DNA of 64,000 bases, taken from assembly GCF_020858115.1 (NCBI RefSeq), contig NZ_JACYMM010000007.1:248901-312900 (forward strand), given 5' to 3'. The translations under genes and the position numbers were made by a program. A model generated the notes under the pieces. It was not told the origin of the DNA. It did no database searches and worked only from the letters and a program-made list of their open reading frames with translations. Positions 37,070-45,172 of this stretch are shown here, in pieces. Each line of letters begins with the position of its first letter. Within the stretch, counting starts at the first letter, position 1. This stretch comes from Janthinobacterium sp. FW305-129 (lineage in GTDB: Bacteria > Pseudomonadota > Gammaproteobacteria > Burkholderiales > Burkholderiaceae_D).

Positions 37070-37166
37070 GCCTGGCGCCGCACAGTAGGATGCTTTACAA
37101 CAATAAAAAAGAGCATCTCTGATAACATTCGTTCAAATCTAAAGACAGCTATCGCAAGGGATACCT

Positions 37167-38663
37167 ATGGCAACGCAAGCGATGTTCCCGGTGCGCAGCT
37201 CACTCGTCCTGGCCCTGCTGGGCTGGAGCGCCGCCTGCGGCGCCGCCGGTCAGCTCGATCCCGATGGCCAGAGCAGCATGGAAAAAGAGGTGGCCCGGCG
37301 CGCTGCCGTCGAACCGGCCATCGGCGCCGGCTGGCACATGACGCGTTCCGTGGAAGCGGGCGTGCAGGTGGCCGGCGAGAGCAATCTGTTCTGGAAGCTG
37401 TCGAATACGCCGGCGCGCAACCCCGGCTTCGAATTCAACCCCTACTGGTACGAGTTCTATGTCAAGCCGGCGCTCGGCTTCAAGCGCAATCTGGGCGACG
37501 GCAGGCAGCTGTATGCGCGCGCGTCGGCCGTCGGCTCGGGCACCTTGCGCCACGATCCTTTCGGCGCGGGCGACACGGGCCGCATCTCGGTCGAGGAATT
37601 CGTCGCCGGCATCCGCATGCCGCTCGGCGGCACGAATGCGCGCCTTGACCTGTCGGCCGGCGCGCAGAATTTCACGCTCGGCACGGGCATGCTGATCGCC
37701 AATGGCGGCTCGAACGGCTTTGACCGTGGCGCGCTGAAACTGGGGCCGCGCAAGGCCTTCCAGAATTCCGTGGTGGCCAAAATAAGCCAGGACGCGTTCA
37801 GCGCCCAGGCTTTTTACCTCGACCCGAATGAAAACCCCGACAACGATAGCGGCACGCGCGTCGTCGGCGTCGATGTCAGCTACGCGCCAGCGAACGACCG
37901 CAAGGCCGGCATCGCGTATGGCAAGGTGCCCCGTTCGCATGCCGCGTATCCGCAGGCGGCGCCGGGCGGCATCGGCGCGCCGCTGGCCGTGCCCGATGGC
38001 CGCAAGGACTTGCAGTTCGTGTATGGCTACGCGCGCGTTCCCGTGCTGCCCACCGTGCTGTCGAAAGGCTGGTTCGGCGTCGATGCCGCGCGCGAGTGGA
38101 ATGCGCGCGAGCCGATGCGGGCCTGGGGCTGGCGCACGGAAGGGGGCTTTTCGCTGCCCGGCGTGGCGTGGACGCCGAAGTTCACGCTTGGTTACCAGAG
38201 CTTTTCCGGCGACGATCCGCGCACGGCGCGCAACGAGCGCTTCGACCCGCTGTTCTTCGAAGGCACGCCGGGCGCCTGGGCTTCGGGCAGCAAGGCGACC
38301 TGGGTTTTCGTCAATGCCAACGTGAATGCGCTGCAGGCCACCATCGAGCTGCACCCGACGCCGAAGGACACCGTGACCGCCTACCTGGCCCAGGTGCGGG
38401 CCAACCGGATGGGCAGCCCGCTGCAGTTCGGCCAGGCCACGCGCCTCGACGTGCCGGGCGACGCGCCTGTAGTAATCGCCGGCGTGCTGCGCCCGATGCT
38501 GGCCAACGATGTCTTCGTCAAATACGTGCGTGTGGTGAACCCGAATACCTACCTGACCCTGGGTTTCAGCGCCTCGTTCGCGCAGTCGGGCGTGAACCAG
38601 CTGGTGAATGGCCAGGCCAAAACGTGGACGGGCTGGCTGGCGAACGTCGTATGGGTTTATTAA
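37167..38663 (+). CDS. Alginate-export-type outer membrane beta-barrel protein
   Basis: A 498-residue outer-membrane protein. The signal peptide is about residues 1-27 (ending GAAGQL). Alternating polar/aromatic strands follow, such as FYVKPALGFKRNLGDGRQLYARASAVGSG, and the chain ends in the aromatic strand LANVVWVY. The pattern resembles the alginate-export (AlgE-like) family, which also includes uptake porins of aromatic or aliphatic substrates in catabolic clusters. Divergent from the regulator, followed 28 bases later by the serine hydrolase. It is more likely a substrate channel for this cluster than an alginate exporter, because no alginate genes are present. Confidence 0.8.
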   Translation: MATQAMFPVRSSLVLALLGWSAACGAAGQLDPDGQSSMEKEVARRAAVEPAIGAGWHMTRSVEAGVQVAGESNLFWKLSNTPARNPGFEFNPYWYEFYVKPALGFKRNLGDGRQLYARASAVGSGTLRHDPFGAGDTGRISVEEFVAGIRMPLGGTNARLDLSAGAQNFTLGTGMLIANGGSNGFDRGALKLGPRKAFQNSVVAKISQDAFSAQAFYLDPNENPDNDSGTRVVGVDVSYAPANDRKAGIAYGKVPRSHAAYPQAAPGGIGAPLAVPDGRKDLQFVYGYARVPVLPTVLSKGWFGVDAAREWNAREPMRAWGWRTEGGFSLPGVAWTPKFTLGYQSFSGDDPRTARNERFDPLFFEGTPGAWASGSKATWVFVNANVNALQATIELHPTPKDTVTAYLAQVRANRMGSPLQFGQATRLDVPGDAPVVIAGVLRPMLANDVFVKYVRVVNPNTYLTLGFSASFAQSGVNQLVNGQAKTWTGWLANVVWVY

Positions 38664-38691
38664 GTATTCTGATTATCAAGGAGAGCACCGC

Positions 38692-40020
38692 ATGAACGAT
38701 TTCCCAAGCATGAAACGCCTGGCCCTGGCCGCCGCCTGCCTGGCGCTGGCCGCCGGCGCCCACGCGGCCGAGGCGACGGCGCCGCTGTCGGCCGCCGCCA
38801 GCGATCCGGCCGCCTTGCAATGGATGGTGGGCGCGCCGCCGCCGGCCGATAAAATCATCCGTTTCGACGATGGCAGCTATTTCAATTTCCCGCAGCTGCG
38901 CTGGAGCGTGTCGCACTTTCGCCAGCTGATGCCGACGGTGGCAGTGGCGCGCGGCTTGAAAGCGCCCGTGCCCTTGAAGCGCGCGCTGCGCAACGATATC
39001 GACGGCCTGCGCTTCACGCCTCTGGGCGCGAAGGAAACGATGACCTGGGAGCAGTCGCTGGGTGCCAACTACACGGACGGCATCGTGGTGCTGCACCGGG
39101 GCCGCATCGTGTACGAACGTTACCTCGGCGTGCTCAAGGAAAGCGGCCAGCACGGCGCCATGTCCGTGACGAAGTCCGTCATGGGCACCATCGGCGCGGC
39201 GCTGGTGGCCGAAGGCAAGCTCGATGCGGACAAGAAAGTGGCTGAGTATGTGCCGGAACTGGCCAAGTCCGCGTTTGGCGACGCCACCGTGCGCCAGGTG
39301 CTCGACATGACCACGGGCCTGAAATTCAGCGAAGATTACGCGGACCCGAAAGCGGAAGTGTGGCAGCACGCGGCGGCCGGCAGCCCGCTGCCCAAGCCCA
39401 AGGATTACACGGGCCCGCGCAGCTATTTCGAGTACCTGCAAACGGTGCGGCACGAGGGCCGGCATGGCGAGGCGTTCGGCTACCGCACGGTCAACTCCGA
39501 CGTGCTGGGCTGGATCATCGCCCGCGTCACGGGGCAGAACGTCAACGACTACCTGTCCGAGCATGTCTGGCAAAAGCTGGGCGCCGAGCAGGACGCCTAC
39601 ATGACGGTCGATTCGACAGGCACGCCGTTTGCCGGCGGCGGCCTGAATGCGGGCTTGCGCGACCTGGCCCGCTTCGGCGAGATGCTGCGCAATGATGGCC
39701 GCTACAACGGCCAGCAGATACTACCGAAGGCGGCCGTCGACGATATCCGCCGTGGCGGAGACAAGCAGCTGTTCGCCAAAGGCGGCTACGATTTGCTCAA
39801 GGGCTGGAGCTACCGCGACATGTGGTGGGTCACGCATAACGACCATGGCGCCTACATGGCGCGCGGCGTGTACGGACAGCGCATCTACATCGATCCGAAG
39901 GCGGAAATGGTGATCGTGCGCTTCGCCTCGACGCCGACGGCGGCCAATGCGGCCAACGATCCCACCACCACGCCGGCTTTCGAAGCGCTGGGCAAGCTGC
40001 TGCTGGCCAGGGCGAAGTAG
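38692..40020 (+). CDS. Serine hydrolase, beta-lactamase/NylB-like family
   Basis: A 442-residue exported hydrolase. The signal peptide is about residues 1-25 (ending AHAAEA). The nucleophile is in SVTKS (SxxK). The second motif is YRTVNSDVLGWIIARVTG, with the tyrosine of the YxN-type element, and the third region is GVYGQRIYIDP. This combination matches 6-aminohexanoate-dimer-hydrolase (NylB)-like and class C esterases rather than true beta-lactamases. In context it may open esters or lactones made by the monooxygenase; this is inference. The start ATG follows AAGGAGAG. An upstream in-frame extension lies inside the porin gene. Confidence 0.88.
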   Translation: MNDFPSMKRLALAAACLALAAGAHAAEATAPLSAAASDPAALQWMVGAPPPADKIIRFDDGSYFNFPQLRWSVSHFRQLMPTVAVARGLKAPVPLKRALRNDIDGLRFTPLGAKETMTWEQSLGANYTDGIVVLHRGRIVYERYLGVLKESGQHGAMSVTKSVMGTIGAALVAEGKLDADKKVAEYVPELAKSAFGDATVRQVLDMTTGLKFSEDYADPKAEVWQHAAAGSPLPKPKDYTGPRSYFEYLQTVRHEGRHGEAFGYRTVNSDVLGWIIARVTGQNVNDYLSEHVWQKLGAEQDAYMTVDSTGTPFAGGGLNAGLRDLARFGEMLRNDGRYNGQQILPKAAVDDIRRGGDKQLFAKGGYDLLKGWSYRDMWWVTHNDHGAYMARGVYGQRIYIDPKAEMVIVRFASTPTAANAANDPTTTPAFEALGKLLLARAK

Positions 40021-40126
40021 GGCGTCAGCCGTGCGGCGGAACGGGCACAACTGCAATACACTGTCCTTTCGTCATCACTTGTTGCTCGGGTGATAATTTA
40101 TTCGCCGCACGCAAGGAGCATACACC

Positions 40127-41668
40127 GTGGAAAACCGCCAGCCAGAACAACCGCGTCCCCCGCTCTGGCGGCGCCTGCTGTGGCCGGTCGCCCAGCTGGG
40201 CTCGGCCTTCAAGCTGACGGGCACGCACTTGCTGCACCACGTGATCGGCGCGAGCCTGATCGCCGCGCTGATGCTGGTGCTGGAAGGTTTTCACGTGCTC
40301 GAATGGCTCGATGCGGCCATGCTGCGCGCCAGCGCGGCACAGGGGCAGCTGCTGGAGCGGGGCAAGGACCCGGGCGCCGCCTACCGGCCCGGCATCATCG
40401 AAATCGACCAGCCCGCGTTCGAACAGGTGTTCGACGAGCGCGAACCGCTGGAGCGCACGCGCCTGGAGCAAGTGATCGCCAGCGCCGCCGCGCGCGGCAG
40501 CCAGGTGCTGGCCATCGACCTGGACCTGGCGCCGGCCGTGTATGAGCAGCACAAGGCGGGCGAGCGGCCGCTGGACAGCCTGCTCGACCGGCTGGCCGCC
40601 GATGGCCGGCAACTGGTGCTGATCCTGCCCGAACAATCGGACCGCAACGCGAACCTGGCGTGGATACGCGCGCGCTGCGCGGCCGGCATCCACTTCGCCA
40701 GCCCGCGGATCCGCGAGCGCATGGGCGCCGTCACGCGCATCGAACTGAAAAGCCCCGTGCTGGCGGCCGTGGCCTTCGAGCTGGCGCATGGCGCCGATGA
40801 GCAGGAGCAGCAGCAACCGATGCCGGCCGCCTTGTCCCAGCAAAAGGAAGGGCTGGCGCTGGCCGGACGCGTGTGCCAGCTGGCGCGGCGCACGGACAGC
40901 GAAAAGGAGCTGGCGCGCTGGGCGTTCGAACCCGTCATCCGCGGCGACGCCAAGGCGGCGGCCGAGCAGAACGCCGTCACCGCGCCATTTCATCCGGCCG
41001 CCGTGGCGCCGCAATTTGTGAACCCCACGCGCACGCGCGTCCAGCTGACCGACGGGCAGGCCGGCGTGGCTGCCGGGGCACCGCGCAAGCACGTCGTGTA
41101 CATCGGCAGCACCTATGACGTGCGCGACCGCTACACGACGGCCGAAGGCGAGCAGGCCGGCCTGCACCTGCACGCGGCCGCCCACACCTCGCTGGGCATC
41201 GGCACGGCCGACGTGAATAAATACGTGGTGTTCGCGGCCGACATCGTCATCGGCGTGCTGCTGGGCTGCCTGTTCGGCGGCCTGTGGACCCTGTACGGCC
41301 GCGCCGAGCTGGCCATCGACAAGCGCATGGAAGACCATGATTTCAGCCGCCTGCACCGCATGGGCACCGTGGCGGAATTCTATGGCATCCGCCTGATGCT
41401 GGTGCTGGTGTGGGCATCGCCCGTCGCCATCGGCGCGCTGGCCATCTACCTGTCGCGCGGCTTGCTGGAGCAGGGCTGGTGGGTCAATCCCGGCCCGCTG
41501 ATCGCCGGCATGTTCCTGCACGCGATGTCGCTGCGCGACGAAGCCCACCACCCGCACGCGGAAGTGCCGGGCCTGTCCGTGTGGGCCCGGCTGCGCCGCA
41601 CGCATCCCGGCATCGTGCTGGTGCAGGCGCCGCTGGCGGCGCTGTTGTTGATCGTCGCCGTGATCTGA
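40127..41668 (+). CDS. CHASE2-domain membrane protein without recognisable effector
   Basis: A 513-residue membrane protein. It has one N-terminal helix (about 36-58), then a large extracytoplasmic part that begins with the CHASE2 signature IIEIDQPAFEQVF and has SQVLAIDLDL. A cluster of three or four helices follows (about 365-510). CHASE2 usually senses ligands for kinases, cyclases or adenylate-type effectors, but none follows here. The start is a GTG with AAGGAG upstream. A conserved ARRTDSEKELARW segment lies in the sensor part. The function is unknown. The next gene downstream is on the opposite strand. Confidence 0.75.
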   Translation: MENRQPEQPRPPLWRRLLWPVAQLGSAFKLTGTHLLHHVIGASLIAALMLVLEGFHVLEWLDAAMLRASAAQGQLLERGKDPGAAYRPGIIEIDQPAFEQVFDEREPLERTRLEQVIASAAARGSQVLAIDLDLAPAVYEQHKAGERPLDSLLDRLAADGRQLVLILPEQSDRNANLAWIRARCAAGIHFASPRIRERMGAVTRIELKSPVLAAVAFELAHGADEQEQQQPMPAALSQQKEGLALAGRVCQLARRTDSEKELARWAFEPVIRGDAKAAAEQNAVTAPFHPAAVAPQFVNPTRTRVQLTDGQAGVAAGAPRKHVVYIGSTYDVRDRYTTAEGEQAGLHLHAAAHTSLGIGTADVNKYVVFAADIVIGVLLGCLFGGLWTLYGRAELAIDKRMEDHDFSRLHRMGTVAEFYGIRLMLVLVWASPVAIGALAIYLSRGLLEQGWWVNPGPLIAGMFLHAMSLRDEAHHPHAEVPGLSVWARLRRTHPGIVLVQAPLAALLLIVAVI

Positions 41669-41747
41669 AACAGGTGAAATGGGCCGATGGCTTGCCGCGC
41701 TATCGGGGCTCGCGCAGCGAGGGTGATCTGGCCCCGGTGACCGCTGA

Positions 41748-42098
41748 TTAATCGGTAATGGCGCGCAGGCGTGCCAGCGCGTCTTCCACCACGAATTCGG
41801 GCGCGGTTTCGATGCGCTTTGCGCCGCGCGCTTCAAGGTCGAGCATGCGGATCTGGTTGACCAGCGCCACGCCCTGCGTCGTCGTGCCGCTGCCGCTCAA
41901 GGACGCGGCAAAGCCCGCGTGGCGGGCAAAATCGCCGCCTTGCGTGATGGGAGCGACCAGAACGACACCAAGCGCGTTGAAGACGCTGGTGGACAGCACC
42001 AGCGCTGGCCGGGCCGCACCGCGTTGCTCACGGCCTTCCGTTGGCTCCAGATTGACCATCACGATGTCGCCACGGCCGAACTGGACGCGCTTTACCAT
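41748..42098 (-). CDS. MazF/PemK-type toxin (endoribonuclease)
   Basis: A 116-residue toxin of the type II MazEF family, an mRNA interferase. The N-terminal signature is RGDIVMVNLEPTEGREQRG followed by RPALVLS, then VLVAPITQGGDFARHAGFAASL. The ATG at 42098 overlaps the antitoxin stop region by seven bases. Upstream in-frame codons are within the antitoxin and are not used. Length and motif order are normal, so it is probably active. Confidence 0.94.
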   Translation of the reverse strand: MVKRVQFGRGDIVMVNLEPTEGREQRGAARPALVLSTSVFNALGVVLVAPITQGGDFARHAGFAASLSGSGTTTQGVALVNQIRMLDLEARGAKRIETAPEFVVEDALARLRAITD

Positions 42099-42343
42099 GC
42101 TTCGCGGCCTGCCGGCTTGATCTGGCTCCATGCCGCCATGTCGGCCGGTTCTGGCGCCGTGACATCGCATTGCGCCACCAGATCATCGAGCGTAAAGGCG
42201 GGGCGCTTGGCTTTCAGGAATATGCCGTCCGGACGCACGTCCACGGCCAGTTTGTCGCCCAGCGACACCTTCAGCATGCCCAGCAGTTCTGTCGGCAAGC
42301 GCACCGCGGCGCTATTGCCCCATTTTTGGATGGATAGTTCCAT
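42092..42343 (-). CDS. MazE/AbrB-type antitoxin
   Basis: An 83-residue antitoxin. The N-terminal swapped-hairpin DNA-binding domain is MELSIQKWGNSAAVRLPTELLG, the AbrB/MazE fold. The acidic C-terminus (about 55-83, ending AAWSQIKPAGREAW) should wrap the toxin. I take the ATG at 42343 behind GGAGG. Upstream codons run into the operator palindrome. It precedes the toxin gene and overlaps it by seven bases. Confidence 0.93.
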   Translation of the reverse strand: MELSIQKWGNSAAVRLPTELLGMLKVSLGDKLAVDVRPDGIFLKAKRPAFTLDDLVAQCDVTAPEPADMAAWSQIKPAGREAW

Positions 42344-42357
42344 GTGGCCTCCTATGT

Positions 42358-42372
42358 ATCTACATTGTAGAT
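42358..42372 (-). promoter_or_regulatory. Operator palindrome of the MazEF operon
   Basis: ATCTACATTGTAGAT is a 6-bp inverted repeat with a three-base centre, 15 bases before the antitoxin ATG. It overlaps a possible -10 box. Typical of autorepression by a MazE-MazF complex. Confidence 0.7.
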
Positions 42373-42401
42373 TCATGTAATCGCATAATCAAGGACGGTG
42401 T

Positions 42402-45167
42402 TCACCCGATCAGCTTCAAGCCCGGCGGCAGCGCCTCGCCCAGCATGCGCTTGGTAGCCGCTTCGTCCAGCTGCGTCACTTCGCTGACCATCGTTTGCCA
42501 CAGGGGCGGTGCGCCCACGGCTTTCAGGCGGGCGAGGATGGTGGCCCGCAGGTCGTCGGCGATGTCGCGCGAGCGGTCACCCGTCATGCGCGTCAGGTGG
42601 GCGGCGGCAAACGCGGCCGGTTCCGTCTTTTTCCAGTCCAGCGCCAGTAGCACGCGCAGCCACTCGGCCACGGTGGCGCTGTCGACCACTTCGTGCGCGC
42701 TGCCGTGAAAGGGCTGGCGGGCGCCGACCCTGGCCAGCGCCCACAGGGTATTCGTGTCCGCCGCTTCGCCCTTTTTATCCGCCTTTTGCAGGCGCTTGAT
42801 CAGCCAGGCGCCCACTTCCGCCTTGTAGGCGCCGGGGATGCGCTCGAGCGAGGCGCCCAGGCGCAGCATGTCGTCGTCGCTGCCGTTCACGAGGGTGACG
42901 GGGCGGCTGCCGCGCTGGGACGCGTCGGCTTGCAGGTTGAAGGCGAAATCGTCGAGCAGGCGCAATTGCTGCTGCGTGCTCAAACCGCCGGCCACGCGGC
43001 GCCACAGCGTCCACCATTCGGCGCACACCTGGTTATCCTTGTGATGCTGGATACCCACGTCGAACAAGGCCCACAGCTGCTCGATGCGCCACGGGTCGAG
43101 CGCATCGCCATAGCCGGGCCGCAAACAGTAGCCGGCCAGGTTCAGCCACACCCGCTCATGTTCGGCGGAACGGCGCCGGCCGCGCGCACGCAGCATGAGG
43201 GCATCGAACAGCTGGCGCAGCAGCGGCGTCTCCCAGCTCTCGCGCCCGCCCAGGCCCCGTTCCAGGTGCTGGCGCAACTGGCGCACTTCCTTGGTTTCGA
43301 CCTTTTGCGCCTTGCCGCCGAAGATGCGCTCGATCTTCTCGACCGCTTCCTTCACGCGTGGCGGCACGCTGGACGTTTCGGCCTGCGTTTCCTCTTCGCC
43401 CCGCAACTGGAATTCCAGCAGCCAGCGCTGGCTTGCATCGGCTGCGGCCACGCAGTGCACTTCCAGGGTGCCCACTTCCGTCATCACGGTGGCCAGCTGC
43501 ACGGTGATTTCGCGCCTGTCATTGCCGTCGCTGGCGTGCAGCACGCTGGCCAGCGGCGGCAGGCGCAGGTACTCGCCCGCGGCCAGGTCGACGATGTCGC
43601 CCAGCTGCGGCGGCGTGCCCGTTTCCGCGATGGACGAGGCCAGGTGGAAGCGCACGGGCCGGCCCAGGCGCAGCGCGAACAGGCGCTCCGTCAGGCGGAT
43701 TTCCTCGCCGCTGGCGCTGCCGCGGGGCAGGATGCAGACGGCGCGGTCGTCCTTGCCCGCCTCGCCCAGCACGAGGAAATAGCTGCGCGGCGAACCGCCG
43801 CCGATGCGCGGCGCCTGGCCGCGCCGGGCCAGCGCGTAGGCGACGGCGCCACGCGCCACGGCCACGTCGGGGTTATCGTTGTGCAGGATGGTGAGGGGCT
43901 GACCGCGCCAGTGTTCCAGCGTGGCGGCCAGGCGGCGCGCCAGCGCGTCGGCGCGGAACACGCCGCCATTCAGCAGCAGGGTATCGGGCAGTGTCCCTTG
44001 ATGCTGCTGCAGGAAGCTGGCCAGGTGGCGCGTGATGGCCGCGTCCTGCGCATACGGCAGGCCGAATTCGACGATGCCGGCGCGGCCCTTTTTCGCCGTG
44101 TCAGCCAGTTCCACCTTCGGGAAGAAGCCGTCGACCACCATGGCCGCCACTTCCTCGCGCGTGACGTCGGCGGAACGGCTGCCGCCTATCAGGCGCGAGC
44201 CCCCGCCCAGCAGGGTGACGGTGGCGCTCTCTGGCGCGTCCTGCGACAGCAGCAATTCCTTGGCGGCGCGGCAGCGCTCCATCAGCTGCGACAGGCGCGC
44301 GGCGGACAGCTTCATGCCACCCTCGACGCCTGCGGCCATGCGCGTTTCCACCAGGTGGGCCAGCGCCAGGTCCATATTGTCGCCGCCGAGGATCAGGTGA
44401 TTGCCCACGCTGCTGCGCGTGAGCTGGGGTGCGCCATCGTCGTCGAAGGCGACGTCGATCAGGCTGAAATCGGTGGTACCGCCGCCCACGTCGCAGACCA
44501 AAATGCGGCGCGTTTGCGCCAGGTCAAGCCGCAAGGTGTCGCGCCGCCGGTGCAGGTAGTCATAAAAGGCCGCTTGCGGTTCTTCCACCAGCCGCAAGGT
44601 GGGCAAGCCCGCCATGCGCGCCGCTGCCAGGGTGAGTGCGCGCGCACCCTCGTCGAACGAGGCGGGGATGGTCAGCACCAGTTCCTGCTCTTCCAGGGGC
44701 GCGTCGGGGAAGCGGTGATTCCACGCGGCGCGCACGTAGGCCAGATAGCTGGCGCTGGCCGCCACGGGCGAGACCTTGGTCACGTCGGCATCGGCGCCCC
44801 ACGGCAAAATCGGCGCCTGGCGGTCCACGTTCGCGTGCGACAGCCAGCTCTTCGCGCTGGACACGAGCCGGCCCGGCACCTGCGCGCCGAGCTGGCGCGC
44901 GAAGGCGCCCAGCACGGCATGCTCAGCGTCCTGCTGCTGCCATGGCAGCTGCAAGTCGCCCGCCGCCAGTTCGCCGGCGGCGGGGTGGTAGCGCAAGGAC
45001 GGCAGCAGGGGGCGTGCGCCCACTTCGCCGGGAGCGACCAGCTGCTCGATGGCGAACAGGTTTATTCCTGCCTGCGCATCGCCAGCCGCCGCATACGCCA
45101 CCACCGTATTGGTGGTGCCCAGGTCGATGCCGACCAGGAAGGCCGGCTTGCCCGCAGTGCTGCCCAT
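42402..45167 (-). CDS. Hsp70-family protein with long C-terminal DUF3731-like region
   Basis: A 921-residue non-canonical Hsp70. The nucleotide-binding domain fills about residues 1-400, with LVGIDLGTTNTVVAY (phosphate 1), CDVGGGTTDFSLIDV (phosphate 2) and NGGVFRADALARRL. The canonical DnaK substrate-binding domain is not evident. The C-terminal half (about 500-921) is helical and rich in Arg/Leu (e.g. EKIERIFGGKAQKVETKEVRQLRQ), the pattern of the DnaK-related DUF3731. Client and co-chaperones are unknown; no dnaJ or grpE is nearby. It follows the second Hsp70 gene by five bases in an operon with DUF2760. Confidence 0.88.
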   Translation of the reverse strand: MGSTAGKPAFLVGIDLGTTNTVVAYAAAGDAQAGINLFAIEQLVAPGEVGARPLLPSLRYHPAAGELAAGDLQLPWQQQDAEHAVLGAFARQLGAQVPGRLVSSAKSWLSHANVDRQAPILPWGADADVTKVSPVAASASYLAYVRAAWNHRFPDAPLEEQELVLTIPASFDEGARALTLAAARMAGLPTLRLVEEPQAAFYDYLHRRRDTLRLDLAQTRRILVCDVGGGTTDFSLIDVAFDDDGAPQLTRSSVGNHLILGGDNMDLALAHLVETRMAAGVEGGMKLSAARLSQLMERCRAAKELLLSQDAPESATVTLLGGGSRLIGGSRSADVTREEVAAMVVDGFFPKVELADTAKKGRAGIVEFGLPYAQDAAITRHLASFLQQHQGTLPDTLLLNGGVFRADALARRLAATLEHWRGQPLTILHNDNPDVAVARGAVAYALARRGQAPRIGGGSPRSYFLVLGEAGKDDRAVCILPRGSASGEEIRLTERLFALRLGRPVRFHLASSIAETGTPPQLGDIVDLAAGEYLRLPPLASVLHASDGNDRREITVQLATVMTEVGTLEVHCVAAADASQRWLLEFQLRGEEETQAETSSVPPRVKEAVEKIERIFGGKAQKVETKEVRQLRQHLERGLGGRESWETPLLRQLFDALMLRARGRRRSAEHERVWLNLAGYCLRPGYGDALDPWRIEQLWALFDVGIQHHKDNQVCAEWWTLWRRVAGGLSTQQQLRLLDDFAFNLQADASQRGSRPVTLVNGSDDDMLRLGASLERIPGAYKAEVGAWLIKRLQKADKKGEAADTNTLWALARVGARQPFHGSAHEVVDSATVAEWLRVLLALDWKKTEPAAFAAAHLTRMTGDRSRDIADDLRATILARLKAVGAPPLWQTMVSEVTQLDEAATKRMLGEALPPGLKLIG

Positions 45168-45172
45168 GGCGC

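Noticed and set aside
37167..38663. Alginate biosynthesis or export locus
   Set aside because: Only the barrel resembles the alginate-export family; no alginate polymerase, epimerase or acetylase genes are present.
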